Positions 17,383-26,964 of a stretch of 64,000 nt of DNA are shown piece after piece. The DNA comes from Fen-1254 sp963769605 (GTDB taxonomy: Bacteria > Bacteroidota > Ignavibacteria > UBA10030): positions 372,001 through 436,000 of the forward strand of contig CAVYML010000002.1 of assembly GCA_963769605.1 (NCBI GenBank). Direction: 5' to 3'. Numbering within the stretch: the first letter of the stretch is position 1; every line of letters starts with the position of its first letter. Under the pieces are notes generated by a model. The model did not search any database. It saw only the letters and a program-made list of their open reading frames with translations, and was not told where the DNA came from. Made by a program: the position numbers and the translations under genes.

Positions 17383-18514
17383 ATGTCCTTAAATATTCTT
17401 CCTATCGTTCGAAAGGAATTTCGCCAGATTAAACGCGACAAGCGCGTGCTTGCTGTGATGCTCTTCATCCCGGCATTGATGCTGTTTCTGTTCGGATATG
17501 CTTTGAACTTCGATATTAAGCACACGGCGACCGCAGTATACGATGAAGATAAAAGCCGTATGAGCCGGGACTTTATCGATCAATTTTTCAGAAACGAATA
17601 CTTCGATTACACGCTCCGGCTGCAAAGCAAATCGGAAATAAACGGTATTCTGGACGGCGGCCTGGTAAAAGTGGTTTTAGTGATCCCTTCGGACTTTTCC
17701 GAACATCTTGCAAACGGAAAAGAAGCAGCCGTGCAGGTGATCATCGACGGGTCGAATTCCAACACGGGATCGATGCTGCTGGGGTATATCAATATGATCA
17801 TTCAGCAGTATTCGGTTAATATCACCGAGGAAACCTATATCGCACACGGAAATCATGTGCTTGCAATACCGATCGATTATCAGCCGAGGGTTTGGTACAA
17901 TCCGGAATTGAAAAGCGCAAAATTTCTTGTGCCGGGTCTTATTGCATTTATTCTTATGGTAACGGCGGTCATCTCCACTGCGCTTGCAGTCGTCCGCGAA
18001 CGGGAAATGGGGACGATCGAGCAAATTATGGTCTCTCCGGTAAAGCCGCTCCAGCTTATTCTCGGAAAAACTATTCCGTATACGGTCATTTCACTTGCAG
18101 CAACAGTTATGATTCTCGGTACTCGGGTACATTCTTTTCGATGTCAGCATCAAAGGAAGCGTTTTACTCCTTGCGCTGGTGACGATCGTGTTTCTCGTCG
18201 GCGCACTCGGCATGGGATTGCTGATCTCGACGATTGCGGACACACAGCAGGTGGCGTTTATGATTGCGGTTCTTGCAACCATGCTGCCAACATTTATTCT
18301 TTCAGGTTTTGTCTTTCCGATTCGCAATATGCCGTGGATCATTCAAATCATAACGTATCTGATTCCAGCCCGTTATTTTCTGGTTGCACTGCGCGCTATT
18401 GTTCTTAAAGGCGTGGGAATCCGCGCTTTTTGGGAACAACTTCTCTTTATGAGTATTTTCGCGGCAGCAGTACTGGCGGTGAGCTCAGCGAGGCTGAAGA
18501 AAATTATTTCATGA
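17383..18514 (+). pseudogene. ABC-2 type permease (YbhS-like), single frameshift
   Basis: An inner-membrane ABC-2 permease of about 375 aa whose frame shifts once. The first part (from ATG 17383) has the N-terminal helix MLFIPALMLFLFGYALNFD, a large periplasmic domain and the helix LVPGLIAFILMVTAVISTAL. It continues correctly through AATVMILG to about residue 246. One surplus base at about 18121 then throws the frame off, and the normal sequence LGYILFDVSIKGSVLLLALV continues in the next frame to 18514, ending with IMSIFAAAVLAVSSARLKK-like text. The paralogue downstream is intact. The shift is either a recent mutation or a sequence error; if real, the exporter may rely on a homodimer of the other permease. 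Confidence 0.85.
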
Positions 18515-18528
18515 GATCTCTCTAAAAA

Positions 18529-19656
18529 ATGAAAACTATTCTCAATATTATCCGAAAAGAATTCATTCAGATACGCCAGGATAAGAAAATGTTCGGCATC
18601 AGTTTTCTTGCACCGATACTTCAATTGCTCGTACTGGGATATGGCGCATCGCTGGATGTTTCGGAAATTCCCATGGTTGTCTGCGATATGGATCGTTCTG
18701 CCGAAAGCAGGGATCTTATCGATCATTTTACCGCAAACGGTTCTTTTACGGTACAGGGATACACCGGGCGTCTTCAAGATGTCGATGCATGGCTGGATAA
18801 CGGCCAGGCGTCCATAGCTTTAGTTATTCCGAAGGAATTCGAAAAAAAACTGGGGAATGGGAATCCTGCACCACTTCAGGTTATTGCCGACGGAACCGAA
18901 AGCAGTTCAGCCAGTATCGGTTTTTCATACGCATTGATGATCGTGATGGAATACTCGCAAAATATTGTTCTGGAAGCGATGCTGCAGCACGGCGGGATTT
19001 CGATGCCCGCTCGAGTTGCACCGCAAGTTCGCGTATGGTATAATCCGGAATTAAAAAGCCGGAATTTTATGGTTCCTGGAGTGCTCGGCTTGCTGCTGAT
19101 GGTTATGACGATGATTTTAACTTCTCTGGCGATCGTAAAGGAAAAAGAGCTCGGAACGCTGGAACAATTGATAGTAACACCGATCCGTCCCTACCAGCTT
19201 ATTATCGGAAAGCTTGCACCGTTCTTCGTTATAGGCGTTATCGATGTCGTTCTTGTCATTCTTGTCGCCTTATTGGTCTTTGCTCTGCCGGTGAAAGGTG
19301 GAATTCTGCTGCTGATTGCTTTGAGTATTGTTTTCCTCATGACGACACTGGGACTGGGACTCTTTATCTCTACCATTTCCCGCACACAGCAGCAGGCAAT
19401 GATGACGGCGATATTTTTCTTCATGCTGCCTATGATCTTTTTCTCAGGATTTGTTTTTCCGATAGAAAACATGCCCCCGGTTATTCAGGCCGTTTCCTAT
19501 TTGATACCGCTGCGCTATTATTTTGTCATTGTCAGAGGTCTTTTCCTGAAAGGGATTGGTTTAGATGTTTTATGGACGCAGGCGGCTGCGCTCCTGGCGC
19601 TGGGAACGCTGATCCTTTCCATGAGTGTCCTGAGATTTCAAAAAAGAATAAGCTGA
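18529..19656 (+). CDS. ABC-2 type permease (YbhR-like)
   Basis: A 375-aa intact ABC-2 permease, paralogue of the gene before it. It shows an N-terminal helix (GISFLAPILQLLVLGYGASL), an extracytoplasmic domain of about 150 residues and five further helices, including GVLGLLLMVMTMILTSLAIV and the conserved FFSGFVFPIENMPPVIQ. The motif RVWYNPELKSRNFMVPG is characteristic of the YbhR/YbhS family. It is the last gene of the TetR-led operon. The transported compound is unknown; E. coli homologues affect sensitivity to cefoperazone and chloramphenicol. Confidence 0.9.
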   Translation: MKTILNIIRKEFIQIRQDKKMFGISFLAPILQLLVLGYGASLDVSEIPMVVCDMDRSAESRDLIDHFTANGSFTVQGYTGRLQDVDAWLDNGQASIALVIPKEFEKKLGNGNPAPLQVIADGTESSSASIGFSYALMIVMEYSQNIVLEAMLQHGGISMPARVAPQVRVWYNPELKSRNFMVPGVLGLLLMVMTMILTSLAIVKEKELGTLEQLIVTPIRPYQLIIGKLAPFFVIGVIDVVLVILVALLVFALPVKGGILLLIALSIVFLMTTLGLGLFISTISRTQQQAMMTAIFFFMLPMIFFSGFVFPIENMPPVIQAVSYLIPLRYYFVIVRGLFLKGIGLDVLWTQAAALLALGTLILSMSVLRFQKRIS

Positions 19657-19775
19657 CAATTTATGGACTTTTGATATAAGGAAGCCAAATCCGGGAACAT
19701 GCATCGTCATTGAATAAGAATGATTAAAAAACATTTTACCTCTTGTAACTCTAAAAAAAAATCACATACTTATTA

Positions 19776-19811
19776 TTAAGAAAATAATTTGAAGGGCATA
19801 TATTTTCTTAA
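19776..19811. promoter_or_regulatory. Perfect inverted repeat upstream of the response regulator
   Basis: TTAAGAAAATA (19776-19786) and TATTTTCTTAA (19801-19811) form a perfect 11-base inverted repeat with a 14-base loop, just before the gene. It could be an operator or a leader hairpin. Confidence 0.45.
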
Positions 19812-19829
19812 AGGTTGAACGTATATATT

Positions 19830-20219
19830 ATGAAACTCAAAGTTTTTATTATTGATGATATCCAATCCATGCGCATGCTTGTCGCACAATTTCTTAAAAG
19901 ACATAAGGAAGTTGAAGTTGTTGGAATGGCAGAGGGTTGCACGGAGGCGCTTCAAAAAATAAAGCAATTACACCCCGATGTCGTGCTTACCGATTTGAGT
20001 CTCTCAGACGGGAGTGGTATAGATGTGGTGAGACAGGTGAAAGAAATACTTCCGAAAACTTCAGTATACCTTTTTTCTGCATACGAGGTAGATGAAATTC
20101 GTGATCTTCGGACTCTCAGATCGTCTTCGGATGGATTTATTCAGAAGTCCAATTTGAAGCTTGAATTAAATGTAATGATTTTAAAAGAACTGGAACGCCA
20201 GAAAAAGTCGCAGACGTAG
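19830..20219 (+). CDS. Stand-alone response-regulator receiver protein (CheY-like)
   Basis: A 129-aa single receiver domain without an output domain. The acidic pocket is IIDD (Asp9, Asp10), the phospho-acceptor is Asp55 in VVLTDLSLSDG, and the conserved switch residues appear as FSAYE (Ser) and IQKS (Lys). The ATG at 19830 is used; a TTG 15 bases upstream is in frame but less likely. No histidine kinase is nearby, so its partner is elsewhere. It may act by protein-protein contact. It is convergent with the FmdB-like gene, 19 bases apart. Confidence 0.87.
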   Translation: MKLKVFIIDDIQSMRMLVAQFLKRHKEVEVVGMAEGCTEALQKIKQLHPDVVLTDLSLSDGSGIDVVRQVKEILPKTSVYLFSAYEVDEIRDLRTLRSSSDGFIQKSNLKLELNVMILKELERQKKSQT

Positions 20220-20238
20220 TTCTTCCTTATCTCGTGCA

Positions 20239-20469
20239 TCATCTGTCCACTGCATCGCATCCATAGCATCTATTTTCTCCGGGACAGGAGCGTCCGCCGC
20301 AAGGCGCAGTTCTCGAACCTTGTACGAGTATGCTGGGTGCAGAAAACAGACGGACATGTTCATTCGAACGGCACGAGGGACATTCTATATCCTCCGGGTT
20401 TTCTTTTCCTTTATGAAACACATCGTAAAGAGCTCCGCATTGTTTGCATCGATAATCATACAACGGCAC
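20239..20469 (-). CDS. FmdB family zinc-ribbon protein
   Basis: A 76-aa small protein of the FmdB putative regulatory family. The N-terminus MPLYDYRCKQCG is diagnostic. Zinc-ribbon cysteine pairs are Cys8/Cys11 and Cys30/Cys33, and a second cysteine set (CGGRSC, CYGC) lies at the C-terminus. The gene begins 14 bases after the stop of the M48-like gene on the same strand, so they are probably co-transcribed. No precise role is established for the family. Confidence 0.85.
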   Translation of the reverse strand: MPLYDYRCKQCGALYDVFHKGKENPEDIECPSCRSNEHVRLFSAPSILVQGSRTAPCGGRSCPGENRCYGCDAVDR

Positions 20470-20483
20470 TTAAATTTTCCTTT

Positions 20484-22034
20484 CTAAAAAAAATCCGAAT
20501 TGGTGCGGTTATCTCCGGGACCGGCGTCTTGCCGGGATATAAACTCTTCCGGCGGCACAAGATCGTCGGGAGAAATCTGAAGATGAAGAACTTGTTGATA
20601 CATTGCTCGTGTCGATGTTTTAGAAAGCTCTTCAAAAGCAGGCAGGATCGTGGAAGCCGGTGAATCGGATTGGAGGAGAGGCTGCTTTTTTGAGGGAGCA
20701 TGTAGTTGAAGCCGTTCATCGAGCGGCACCGGTCGTTGGAATCCGCCCTTTCCGATATCTTTCATTAATTGATCTGTTGCTTTCGCATCCTTTGATTGAA
20801 TAATAGTCCGGATATATCCGGGGAAATTATCGGGCAGCGAGTTATCGTTCGGATTGCGCTGGACATGTATGCTGGTATACGCTTCCCGCAAAGCTGCACC
20901 AGCAAGCTGCTGCTTTGTCAGAGCCGAGCGAAAAATATCCGCGCCGACAAGAGAAATTGCACAGCTGTCGGCGGCAAAATCAAAAGAACGCATGCTTTCC
21001 TTGCAGAGAAAACGTGTAACGGCGAGGAAGAGCTTGAGAACAAGTGCGGCAAGCGAAACACAAACAAGTACAATGGAACATGCAAGCTTAATAAAAATAT
21101 TTCCGGCCGTATTTTTTTGAAGAGAAATTTTTATATCGATATCGTCTCGATCTTCCGCGGATCGTTTTAACCATGTGCCGAGCGTGTTGATGCAATAAAA
21201 GAGGCGCGTATCGAGTGTGTTCGTATAATGTCCCACATCGACCGCTATGAGTGCTCCCAGTTCGGAAAGCGTCAATTCGGAGAGCGCCCCGAGTCCGATC
21301 GTCAGCGTCAATTCATCTTCAAGAAATCCTATAATACCCCGCCGATACTGTGTGCGGATATCGGTCCCGCAATCGACTTCGAACGCACTCGGCATTTGAG
21401 CGTGAAGAGCTTTGCAGATTTTCTCCACAAAGGAATAGATCGCCGGATCCTTTTTACGGGAAAGAGTAAGAGGCGCACTTTGAGGAGAATAGAGTCCGAA
21501 GAACGGTTTTATGAAGGATCCTGCAAGAAGTAATCCCAAAAGGACCGGAATAAAATAAGCGAGCTGGCCTATGATGACGGGAAGATCGCTTAGCCAGTTG
21601 GAATGATCGTCCAGATGCGATAAAACAGTATTGAGCAGAAAGAAAATTAAAAAAATATACAAACCAAAGAGAATGATGGTACTGCCGGCGGCGAGCATCT
21701 GGAGAATGCGCTTGTCATGAGGATGTTTCAGCATCGTCCGGAGCGGAAGAGACCCCTTCATCGTGTTCTTCGGAGCCATCGATTGTCCGTTGGGCATTGG
21801 TTCCATAGTACAGATGATTCCCGTATTGCGCAGCTGTGTTATATAAAGGTTCGCCGTTTCTTTATCCAGATGATGATTAAGAACGACAGATTTTCCCGCA
21901 AAGAGCTTTTCTATCCGATCGGGCGTAGTTTTGAATAATTCCCGCAGCCGTTCTTTTACCTCTGCTTTATCTCTGCCTTCTTCTATGGCACCGAAAAAAA
22001 TGATTCGGTACTGCTGTTTATTTATATCGGTCAT
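20484..22034 (-). CDS. M48-like membrane protein with degenerate metalloprotease motif
   Basis: A 516-aa protein. Residues 9-80 (YRIIFFGAIEEGRDKAEVKE onward) form a domain found at the N-terminus of diverse bacterial membrane proteins. Two helices follow (about 117-137 and 153-173). The rest resembles the M48 peptidase fold: LTIGLGALSELTLSELGALI is the usual lead-in to HExxH. In place of the zinc motif the sequence is VDVGH (265-269), so the first His and the catalytic Glu are gone, and the later third-ligand segment reads FDFAADS. Two more helices lie near 315-345. It is therefore probably an inactive pseudopeptidase. It lies between acnA and the FmdB gene, 17 bases after acnA's stop, and probably shares its transcript. 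Confidence 0.7.
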   Translation of the reverse strand: MTDINKQQYRIIFFGAIEEGRDKAEVKERLRELFKTTPDRIEKLFAGKSVVLNHHLDKETANLYITQLRNTGIICTMEPMPNGQSMAPKNTMKGSLPLRTMLKHPHDKRILQMLAAGSTIILFGLYIFLIFFLLNTVLSHLDDHSNWLSDLPVIIGQLAYFIPVLLGLLLAGSFIKPFFGLYSPQSAPLTLSRKKDPAIYSFVEKICKALHAQMPSAFEVDCGTDIRTQYRRGIIGFLEDELTLTIGLGALSELTLSELGALIAVDVGHYTNTLDTRLFYCINTLGTWLKRSAEDRDDIDIKISLQKNTAGNIFIKLACSIVLVCVSLAALVLKLFLAVTRFLCKESMRSFDFAADSCAISLVGADIFRSALTKQQLAGAALREAYTSIHVQRNPNDNSLPDNFPGYIRTIIQSKDAKATDQLMKDIGKGGFQRPVPLDERLQLHAPSKKQPLLQSDSPASTILPAFEELSKTSTRAMYQQVLHLQISPDDLVPPEEFISRQDAGPGDNRTNSDFF

Positions 22035-22051
22035 AGCTTTTTGGTAAAAAA

Positions 22052-24823
22052 TTATTCGTTCTTCGGGAGAAGCGACCGGAGGACGAATTGTAGAATTCCT
22101 TGATTTTTGTAATAATCGACTTCATTCGGTGTATCAATGCGGCATATTGCCATAAACGATTTAACCATGCCGTTGCCGGATACAGCCGTTATCTTCAATT
22201 GTTTGCCGGGTGTAAGGTTTTGGGCAATCCCTTCGATCATATATCGTTCGAACCCGGTTAGACCGAGAATCTTTGCGCTCTGCCCTGCGAGAAATTGCAC
22301 CGGCAGAATACCCATCCCTATCAAGTTGCTTCGGTGAATGCGCTCGAAACTTTCTGCGAGCACTGCCTTTACACCGAGAAGAGCGGGTCCCTTTGCAGCC
22401 CAGTCCCTTGAAGAGCCGGAACCGTATTCTTTGCCGGCAAGAATCACCAGCGGCGTTCCTTCCTGCTTGTATTTCATAGCTGCATCGTAGATGGGAACCG
22501 GTTCGGGCGAGGAAGGATGAAGTGTGAAACCGCCTTCGGTTCCGGGAACGAGAAAATTTTTCAGGCGAATGTTGGCGAAAGTTCCGCGCATCATAATTTC
22601 ATGATTGCCCCGGCGCGCACCATACTGATTGAAATCTTTTTTTTGAACACCAAGCGAAAGCAGATATGTTCCCGCCGGACTCTTTTCATTAAACGAACCG
22701 GCCGGAGATATATGATCGGTGGTAACCGAATCTCCCAAAAATGCCAAAACACGAGCTTCCTGAATATCAGGAAGCGGGTTGGGTTCGCGAGAAAGATTCT
22801 CAAAAAAGGGAGCAGCTTTGATGTATGTGGATTCTCTCTCCCATGGAAATTGAGAACCGGACGGAATCGGCAGGTTTTTCCATTGTGATTCCCCGTCGAA
22901 CACGTTTGCATATTCCTTCGTGAACATTTCCGATTTCAAGCTGTTGAGAACGGCTTCTTCAATCTCATGCGGAGCAGGCCAGATATCCTTTAAAAAGACA
23001 GGATCGCCGCGCCGGTCCGTGCCGATTGCGTTTTTTGCAAAATCGATGTCCATAGTTCCAGCAAGAGCGTATGCGACAACCAGCGGCGGAGAGGCGAGAT
23101 AATTTGCTCTCACATGCGGATTTACTCTGCCTTCAAAATTTCTGTTTCCGGAAAGCACTGCAGCGGCGACAAGTTCATTTTCCTGTATAGCTTTTACGAT
23201 ATGCTCCGGCAGCGGTCCGCTGTTGCCGATACATGTCGTGCAGCCGTACCCGACAAGGTGAAATCCGAGCGCTTCAAGTGAAGGTGTTAATCCTCCGGCT
23301 TTTAAATACTCGGTTACGACTTTCGAGCCGGGAGCAAGACTGGTTTTGACCCACGGTTTCGTTTTCAAGCCCTTCTCAACGGCTTTTTTTGCTAAGAGGC
23401 CGGCTGCGATGAGAACAGATGGATTAGATGTGTTCGTACAGCTTGTAATGGCAGCAATAACGACCGAACCATGATGGAGTATATATGCATTCGTATCCTT
23501 GACCTCGATATTTTTCATAAAAGGAGGAAGGATGTCGGTCGCTTCATTGTTCAACCATGGTGCGATCGATGCTTTGTCGATAGCTGTTCTTTTTTCAGAA
23601 GGGAGGGATTTCCGGTTTTCGAGCATGTCTACAAGAGATGAACGAAAAGAAGTTTTGGCTTTCGACAGCGGTACACGATCATGCGGTCGTTGCGGACCTG
23701 CAATGCTCGGCTCTACCATCGACAGATCGAGTTCGACAATATCGGAAAACTCAGGTTCCGGCGACTCTTCGCTTTGGAAAAGGCCTTGCGCCTTGAGATA
23801 TGATTCCACAAGTGTCACTTGTTCTTCACTTCGTCCTGTGAAGCGTAAGAAATGGATGGTCTCATTGTCGACTGGAAAAAAGCCCATGGTTGCCCCGTAT
23901 TCCGGAGCCATATTGGCGATCGTTGCCCGATCAGCAAGTGCAAGTGATGAAAGACCGTTCCCAAAAAATTCAACGAATTTTCCAACAACTCCTTTTTTCC
24001 GAAGAAGCTGCGTGATTGTCAATACAAGATCGGTTGCCATGGTGTCAGGCTGCAATTTTCCCCGGAGTTTGAAACCGACAACCTGCGGTATCAGCATGGA
24101 TATAGGTTGTCCCAGCATCGCTGCTTCTGCTTCAATGCCGCCGACTCCCCAGCCAAGAATGCCGAGCCCATTAATCATGGTCGTATGGGAATCGGTTCCG
24201 ACAAGCGTGTCCGGATATGCAAGAGTCTTACCGTTGAGCGTTGTGCTCAGCACTCCATGGGCCAGGTATTCAAGGTTGACCTGATGTACTATTCCCGTAT
24301 CGGGAGGAACGACGCGAAAATTTTTAAATGCATGTTGTCCCCAGCGTAAAAAAGCGTACCGTTCTTTGTTGCGTGCGAATTCCAGTATTGCGTTGTTCCG
24401 GAATGCGTCAGGTGTGCCGAACTCATCAACCTGAACCGAATGATCGATGACCAGATCGACCGGTTGGAGCGGATTTATTTTTTCCGGATCGCCGCCAAGA
24501 GAAATTATTGCATCGCGCATCAGCGCGAGGTCGACGAGACAGGGGACGCCTGTAAAGTCCTGAAGGAGCACGCGAGCCGGCATGAATGCAATTTCTGTCT
24601 CCGGCGCTGCATGAGGATTCCATCGGGCCAGCGCTTCGATCTCTTCTTTGCGTACGATTCTTCCGTCTTCTCTGCGGAGAAGGTTTTCCATGAGTATCCT
24701 CAGTGAGACGGGAAGCCGGGAGATCGAAGTCTTCAGACTCTTTTCAAGAAGCGGAAGAGAATAGACAGAATACGATCGCGAACCTATTGAAATCGTTGTT
24801 TGAGAGTCGAAGCTATTCTTCAT
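22052..24823 (-). CDS. acnA: Aconitate hydratase A
   Basis: A 923-aa monomeric aconitase of the AcnA/IRP type, interconverting citrate and isocitrate in the TCA cycle. The 4Fe-4S ligands are in AITSCTNTSNPS and YGCTTCIGNSG. Substrate-binding stretches include LVGTDSHTTMINGLGILGWG and KEYGSGSSRDWAAKG; the swivel domain is C-terminal. Length is normal for the family. The ATG at 24823 follows AAGGG. It is transcribed divergently from carB with 144 bases between, and is followed by the M48-like and FmdB genes. Confidence 0.95.
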   Translation of the reverse strand: MKNSFDSQTTISIGSRSYSVYSLPLLEKSLKTSISRLPVSLRILMENLLRREDGRIVRKEEIEALARWNPHAAPETEIAFMPARVLLQDFTGVPCLVDLALMRDAIISLGGDPEKINPLQPVDLVIDHSVQVDEFGTPDAFRNNAILEFARNKERYAFLRWGQHAFKNFRVVPPDTGIVHQVNLEYLAHGVLSTTLNGKTLAYPDTLVGTDSHTTMINGLGILGWGVGGIEAEAAMLGQPISMLIPQVVGFKLRGKLQPDTMATDLVLTITQLLRKKGVVGKFVEFFGNGLSSLALADRATIANMAPEYGATMGFFPVDNETIHFLRFTGRSEEQVTLVESYLKAQGLFQSEESPEPEFSDIVELDLSMVEPSIAGPQRPHDRVPLSKAKTSFRSSLVDMLENRKSLPSEKRTAIDKASIAPWLNNEATDILPPFMKNIEVKDTNAYILHHGSVVIAAITSCTNTSNPSVLIAAGLLAKKAVEKGLKTKPWVKTSLAPGSKVVTEYLKAGGLTPSLEALGFHLVGYGCTTCIGNSGPLPEHIVKAIQENELVAAAVLSGNRNFEGRVNPHVRANYLASPPLVVAYALAGTMDIDFAKNAIGTDRRGDPVFLKDIWPAPHEIEEAVLNSLKSEMFTKEYANVFDGESQWKNLPIPSGSQFPWERESTYIKAAPFFENLSREPNPLPDIQEARVLAFLGDSVTTDHISPAGSFNEKSPAGTYLLSLGVQKKDFNQYGARRGNHEIMMRGTFANIRLKNFLVPGTEGGFTLHPSSPEPVPIYDAAMKYKQEGTPLVILAGKEYGSGSSRDWAAKGPALLGVKAVLAESFERIHRSNLIGMGILPVQFLAGQSAKILGLTGFERYMIEGIAQNLTPGKQLKITAVSGNGMVKSFMAICRIDTPNEVDYYKNQGILQFVLRSLLPKNE

Positions 24824-24967
24824 AGACGGACCCTTATTGAAAACATGACTATACTATCTAAATATACAAAAAAAACCGATGAGCAAAAAATCGACAGAAG
24901 AAAGAAAAAGAATAAGACGATTTACAAAATATTCATTGAATCGCAAGACACTTCTCTCTATATTTAA

Positions 24968-26473
24968 ATGAATATAATCAATCAAGAGAAAAAAAGAGAA
25001 GTGCCAAGACGTCAGGATATTAAGTCGATTCTCATCATAGGGTCAGGCCCGATTGTAATTGGACAGGCGTGTGAATTTGATTATTCCGGGACTCAAGCGT
25101 GCCGTGTTCTAAGGCAGGAAGGGTATCGTGTTACTCTGGTGAACAGCAATCCGGCAACCATTATGACCGATCCGGAATTTGCCGATGCAACCTATATCGA
25201 GCCGATAACGCCGGAATTTGTGGAAAAAATAATAGAACGCGAGCGTCCCGATGTCCTTCTACCCACAATGGGAGGACAAACAGCTTTGAATGTCGCTGTC
25301 GAATTGGCTGATCGGGGGATCCTAAAAAAATACGGTGTGGAGCTTATTGGAGCAAAGCTCGAAGCGATTAAAATGGCGGAAGATCGTGAACTTTTCCGTA
25401 AAGCGATGGACCGAGCGGGACTTGAGTGTGCGCGGGGCGGGTTTGTCAATACATTAGATGAAGGTTTGAAAATCGCCGAGTCGATCGGATTTCCGCTGAT
25501 TATACGACCCTCGTTCACTCTCGGCGGCACAGGGGGCGGCACGGCATATAACTTCGAAGAATTCACAGAAAAAATTCAACACGGTCTCGCCGCAAGTCCT
25601 ATTACGCAGGTGCTTGTCGAGGAATCCGTTATCGGCTGGAAAGAATACGAGCTTGAGGTGATGCGCGATATAAAGGATAATGTCGTCATCATTTGTTCAA
25701 TAGAAAATTTTGATCCGATGGGAGTTCATACGGGCGATTCCATTACAGTTGCTCCCGCCCAGACCCTGACCGATAAGGAATATCAGCAAATGCGGGATGC
25801 TGCATTGCGGATTATCCGCGAGATTGGCGTTGAAACAGGCGGATCGAACATTCAATTTGCAGTCGATCCGAAAAACGGCCATATACTCGTTATTGAAATG
25901 AATCCACGTGTTTCCCGCTCCTCGGCGCTTGCATCGAAGGCTACCGGATTTCCTATTGCCAAGATGGCTGCGAAACTTGCCGTCGGCTACACACTTGATG
26001 AAATTCCCAACGATATTACGAAATTGACTCCGGCATCGTTCGAACCGACTATCGACTATTGCGTCGTAAAAATTCCGCGCTGGGATTTCGAAAAATTCAA
26101 AGGGGTCGACGATACGCTTGGCGTCCAGATGAAGTCGGTCGGCGAAGCGATGGCAATCGGACGCACATTCAAAGAGGCTCTTCAAAAGGCTCTTCGTTCG
26201 CTCGAACAGGGGAGATTCGGCCTCGGTTCGGATGGAAAAGATGCGGTCGAAGTCGACAGCCTCTCGGACGTGGAAAAGATCGAATGGCGGAAAAAAGTTT
26301 TGGACCGGATCAAAATACCGCGCCCCGGAAACATCTTCTATCTTCGCTACGGCCTGCAGCTCGGCATTAGCATCGATGAGCTCTATCAGGCGACCGGCAT
26401 CGATCCGTGGTTCTTGTACAATATCAAACAAATTGTCGATTGTGAAGAAGAGTTAAAGACCTATCGGATTTAA
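24968..26473 (+). CDS. carB: Carbamoyl-phosphate synthase large subunit, N-terminal half
   Basis: A 501-aa protein equal to the first half of CarB: the carboxyphosphate synthetase ATP-grasp unit plus the first part of the oligomerisation domain. Conserved text includes LIIGSGPIVIGQACEFDYSG, LLPTMGGQTALN, RPSFTLGGTGGG and EMNPRVSRSSALASKATG. It ends at DPWFLYNIKQIVDCEEELK, exactly where full-length CarB would go on into the oligomerisation domain. The remainder is a separate gene beginning at 26951. Split CarB is known in some archaea and Aquifex; here a different gene lies between the halves. carA is not in the window. Confidence 0.94.
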   Translation: MNIINQEKKREVPRRQDIKSILIIGSGPIVIGQACEFDYSGTQACRVLRQEGYRVTLVNSNPATIMTDPEFADATYIEPITPEFVEKIIERERPDVLLPTMGGQTALNVAVELADRGILKKYGVELIGAKLEAIKMAEDRELFRKAMDRAGLECARGGFVNTLDEGLKIAESIGFPLIIRPSFTLGGTGGGTAYNFEEFTEKIQHGLAASPITQVLVEESVIGWKEYELEVMRDIKDNVVIICSIENFDPMGVHTGDSITVAPAQTLTDKEYQQMRDAALRIIREIGVETGGSNIQFAVDPKNGHILVIEMNPRVSRSSALASKATGFPIAKMAAKLAVGYTLDEIPNDITKLTPASFEPTIDYCVVKIPRWDFEKFKGVDDTLGVQMKSVGEAMAIGRTFKEALQKALRSLEQGRFGLGSDGKDAVEVDSLSDVEKIEWRKKVLDRIKIPRPGNIFYLRYGLQLGISIDELYQATGIDPWFLYNIKQIVDCEEELKTYRI

Positions 26474-26487
26474 ACGGAAGGATTATC

Positions 26488-26964
26488 ATGATACGCAATG
26501 CTCAAATATTCATTCTATCGGCTGTCCTTACGGCCATGATCTCCGCGCAAACAAAAGTCACTTTACCGCCCGATCGCGATGCTTTGACAAAGGGAGATCC
26601 GATGGGCACGACTCTGGTTGCCGAAAATAATTTGTACCCGTCTCCGCAAAAAGTTCTTGCTTATAAAGACCAACTGGGATTGACAAAAGATCAAGTTCAA
26701 AAAATCACGGAAATTGCCGGCAACACAACGGTCTCTGCTACGGTCAAAGGTTCCGAAATTATTGAAGCGGAAGACGGCTTGAATCAGTTGTTTGAAACAG
26801 GAACGATGAACGATAGAATGCTCAGAGCAAAATTGGAGCGGATCGGCAAGCTGCGCGCAGATTATTCTTTTCTGTATCTGCAGCTGTACGTCAAGATCAA
26901 ACAAATTCTCACTCCGAATCAATACGAACGCTACAAGGAATTAGTGAAAAGTGAAACCAAGTAA
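26488..26964 (+). CDS. Spy/CpxP-like periplasmic protein between carB halves
   Basis: A 158-aa secreted protein with a signal peptide (AQIFILSAVLTAMISAQ). Two LTxxQ-type motifs are visible, LGLTKDQVQKI (about 63-73) and ILTPNQYERY (about 141-150), with helical sequence between, as in the Spy/CpxP/heavy-metal-sensor family of periplasmic chaperones. It has no evident link to carbamoyl phosphate. It starts 14 bases after the first carB half and overlaps the start of the second half by 14 bases, so it is translated inside the carB operon. Function is not certain. Confidence 0.7.
   Translation: MIRNAQIFILSAVLTAMISAQTKVTLPPDRDALTKGDPMGTTLVAENNLYPSPQKVLAYKDQLGLTKDQVQKITEIAGNTTVSATVKGSEIIEAEDGLNQLFETGTMNDRMLRAKLERIGKLRADYSFLYLQLYVKIKQILTPNQYERYKELVKSETK

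Noticed and set aside
23499..24284. 261-codon plus-strand frame inside acnA
   Set aside because: It is antisense to conserved aconitase sequence and serine/arginine-rich without recognisable domains.
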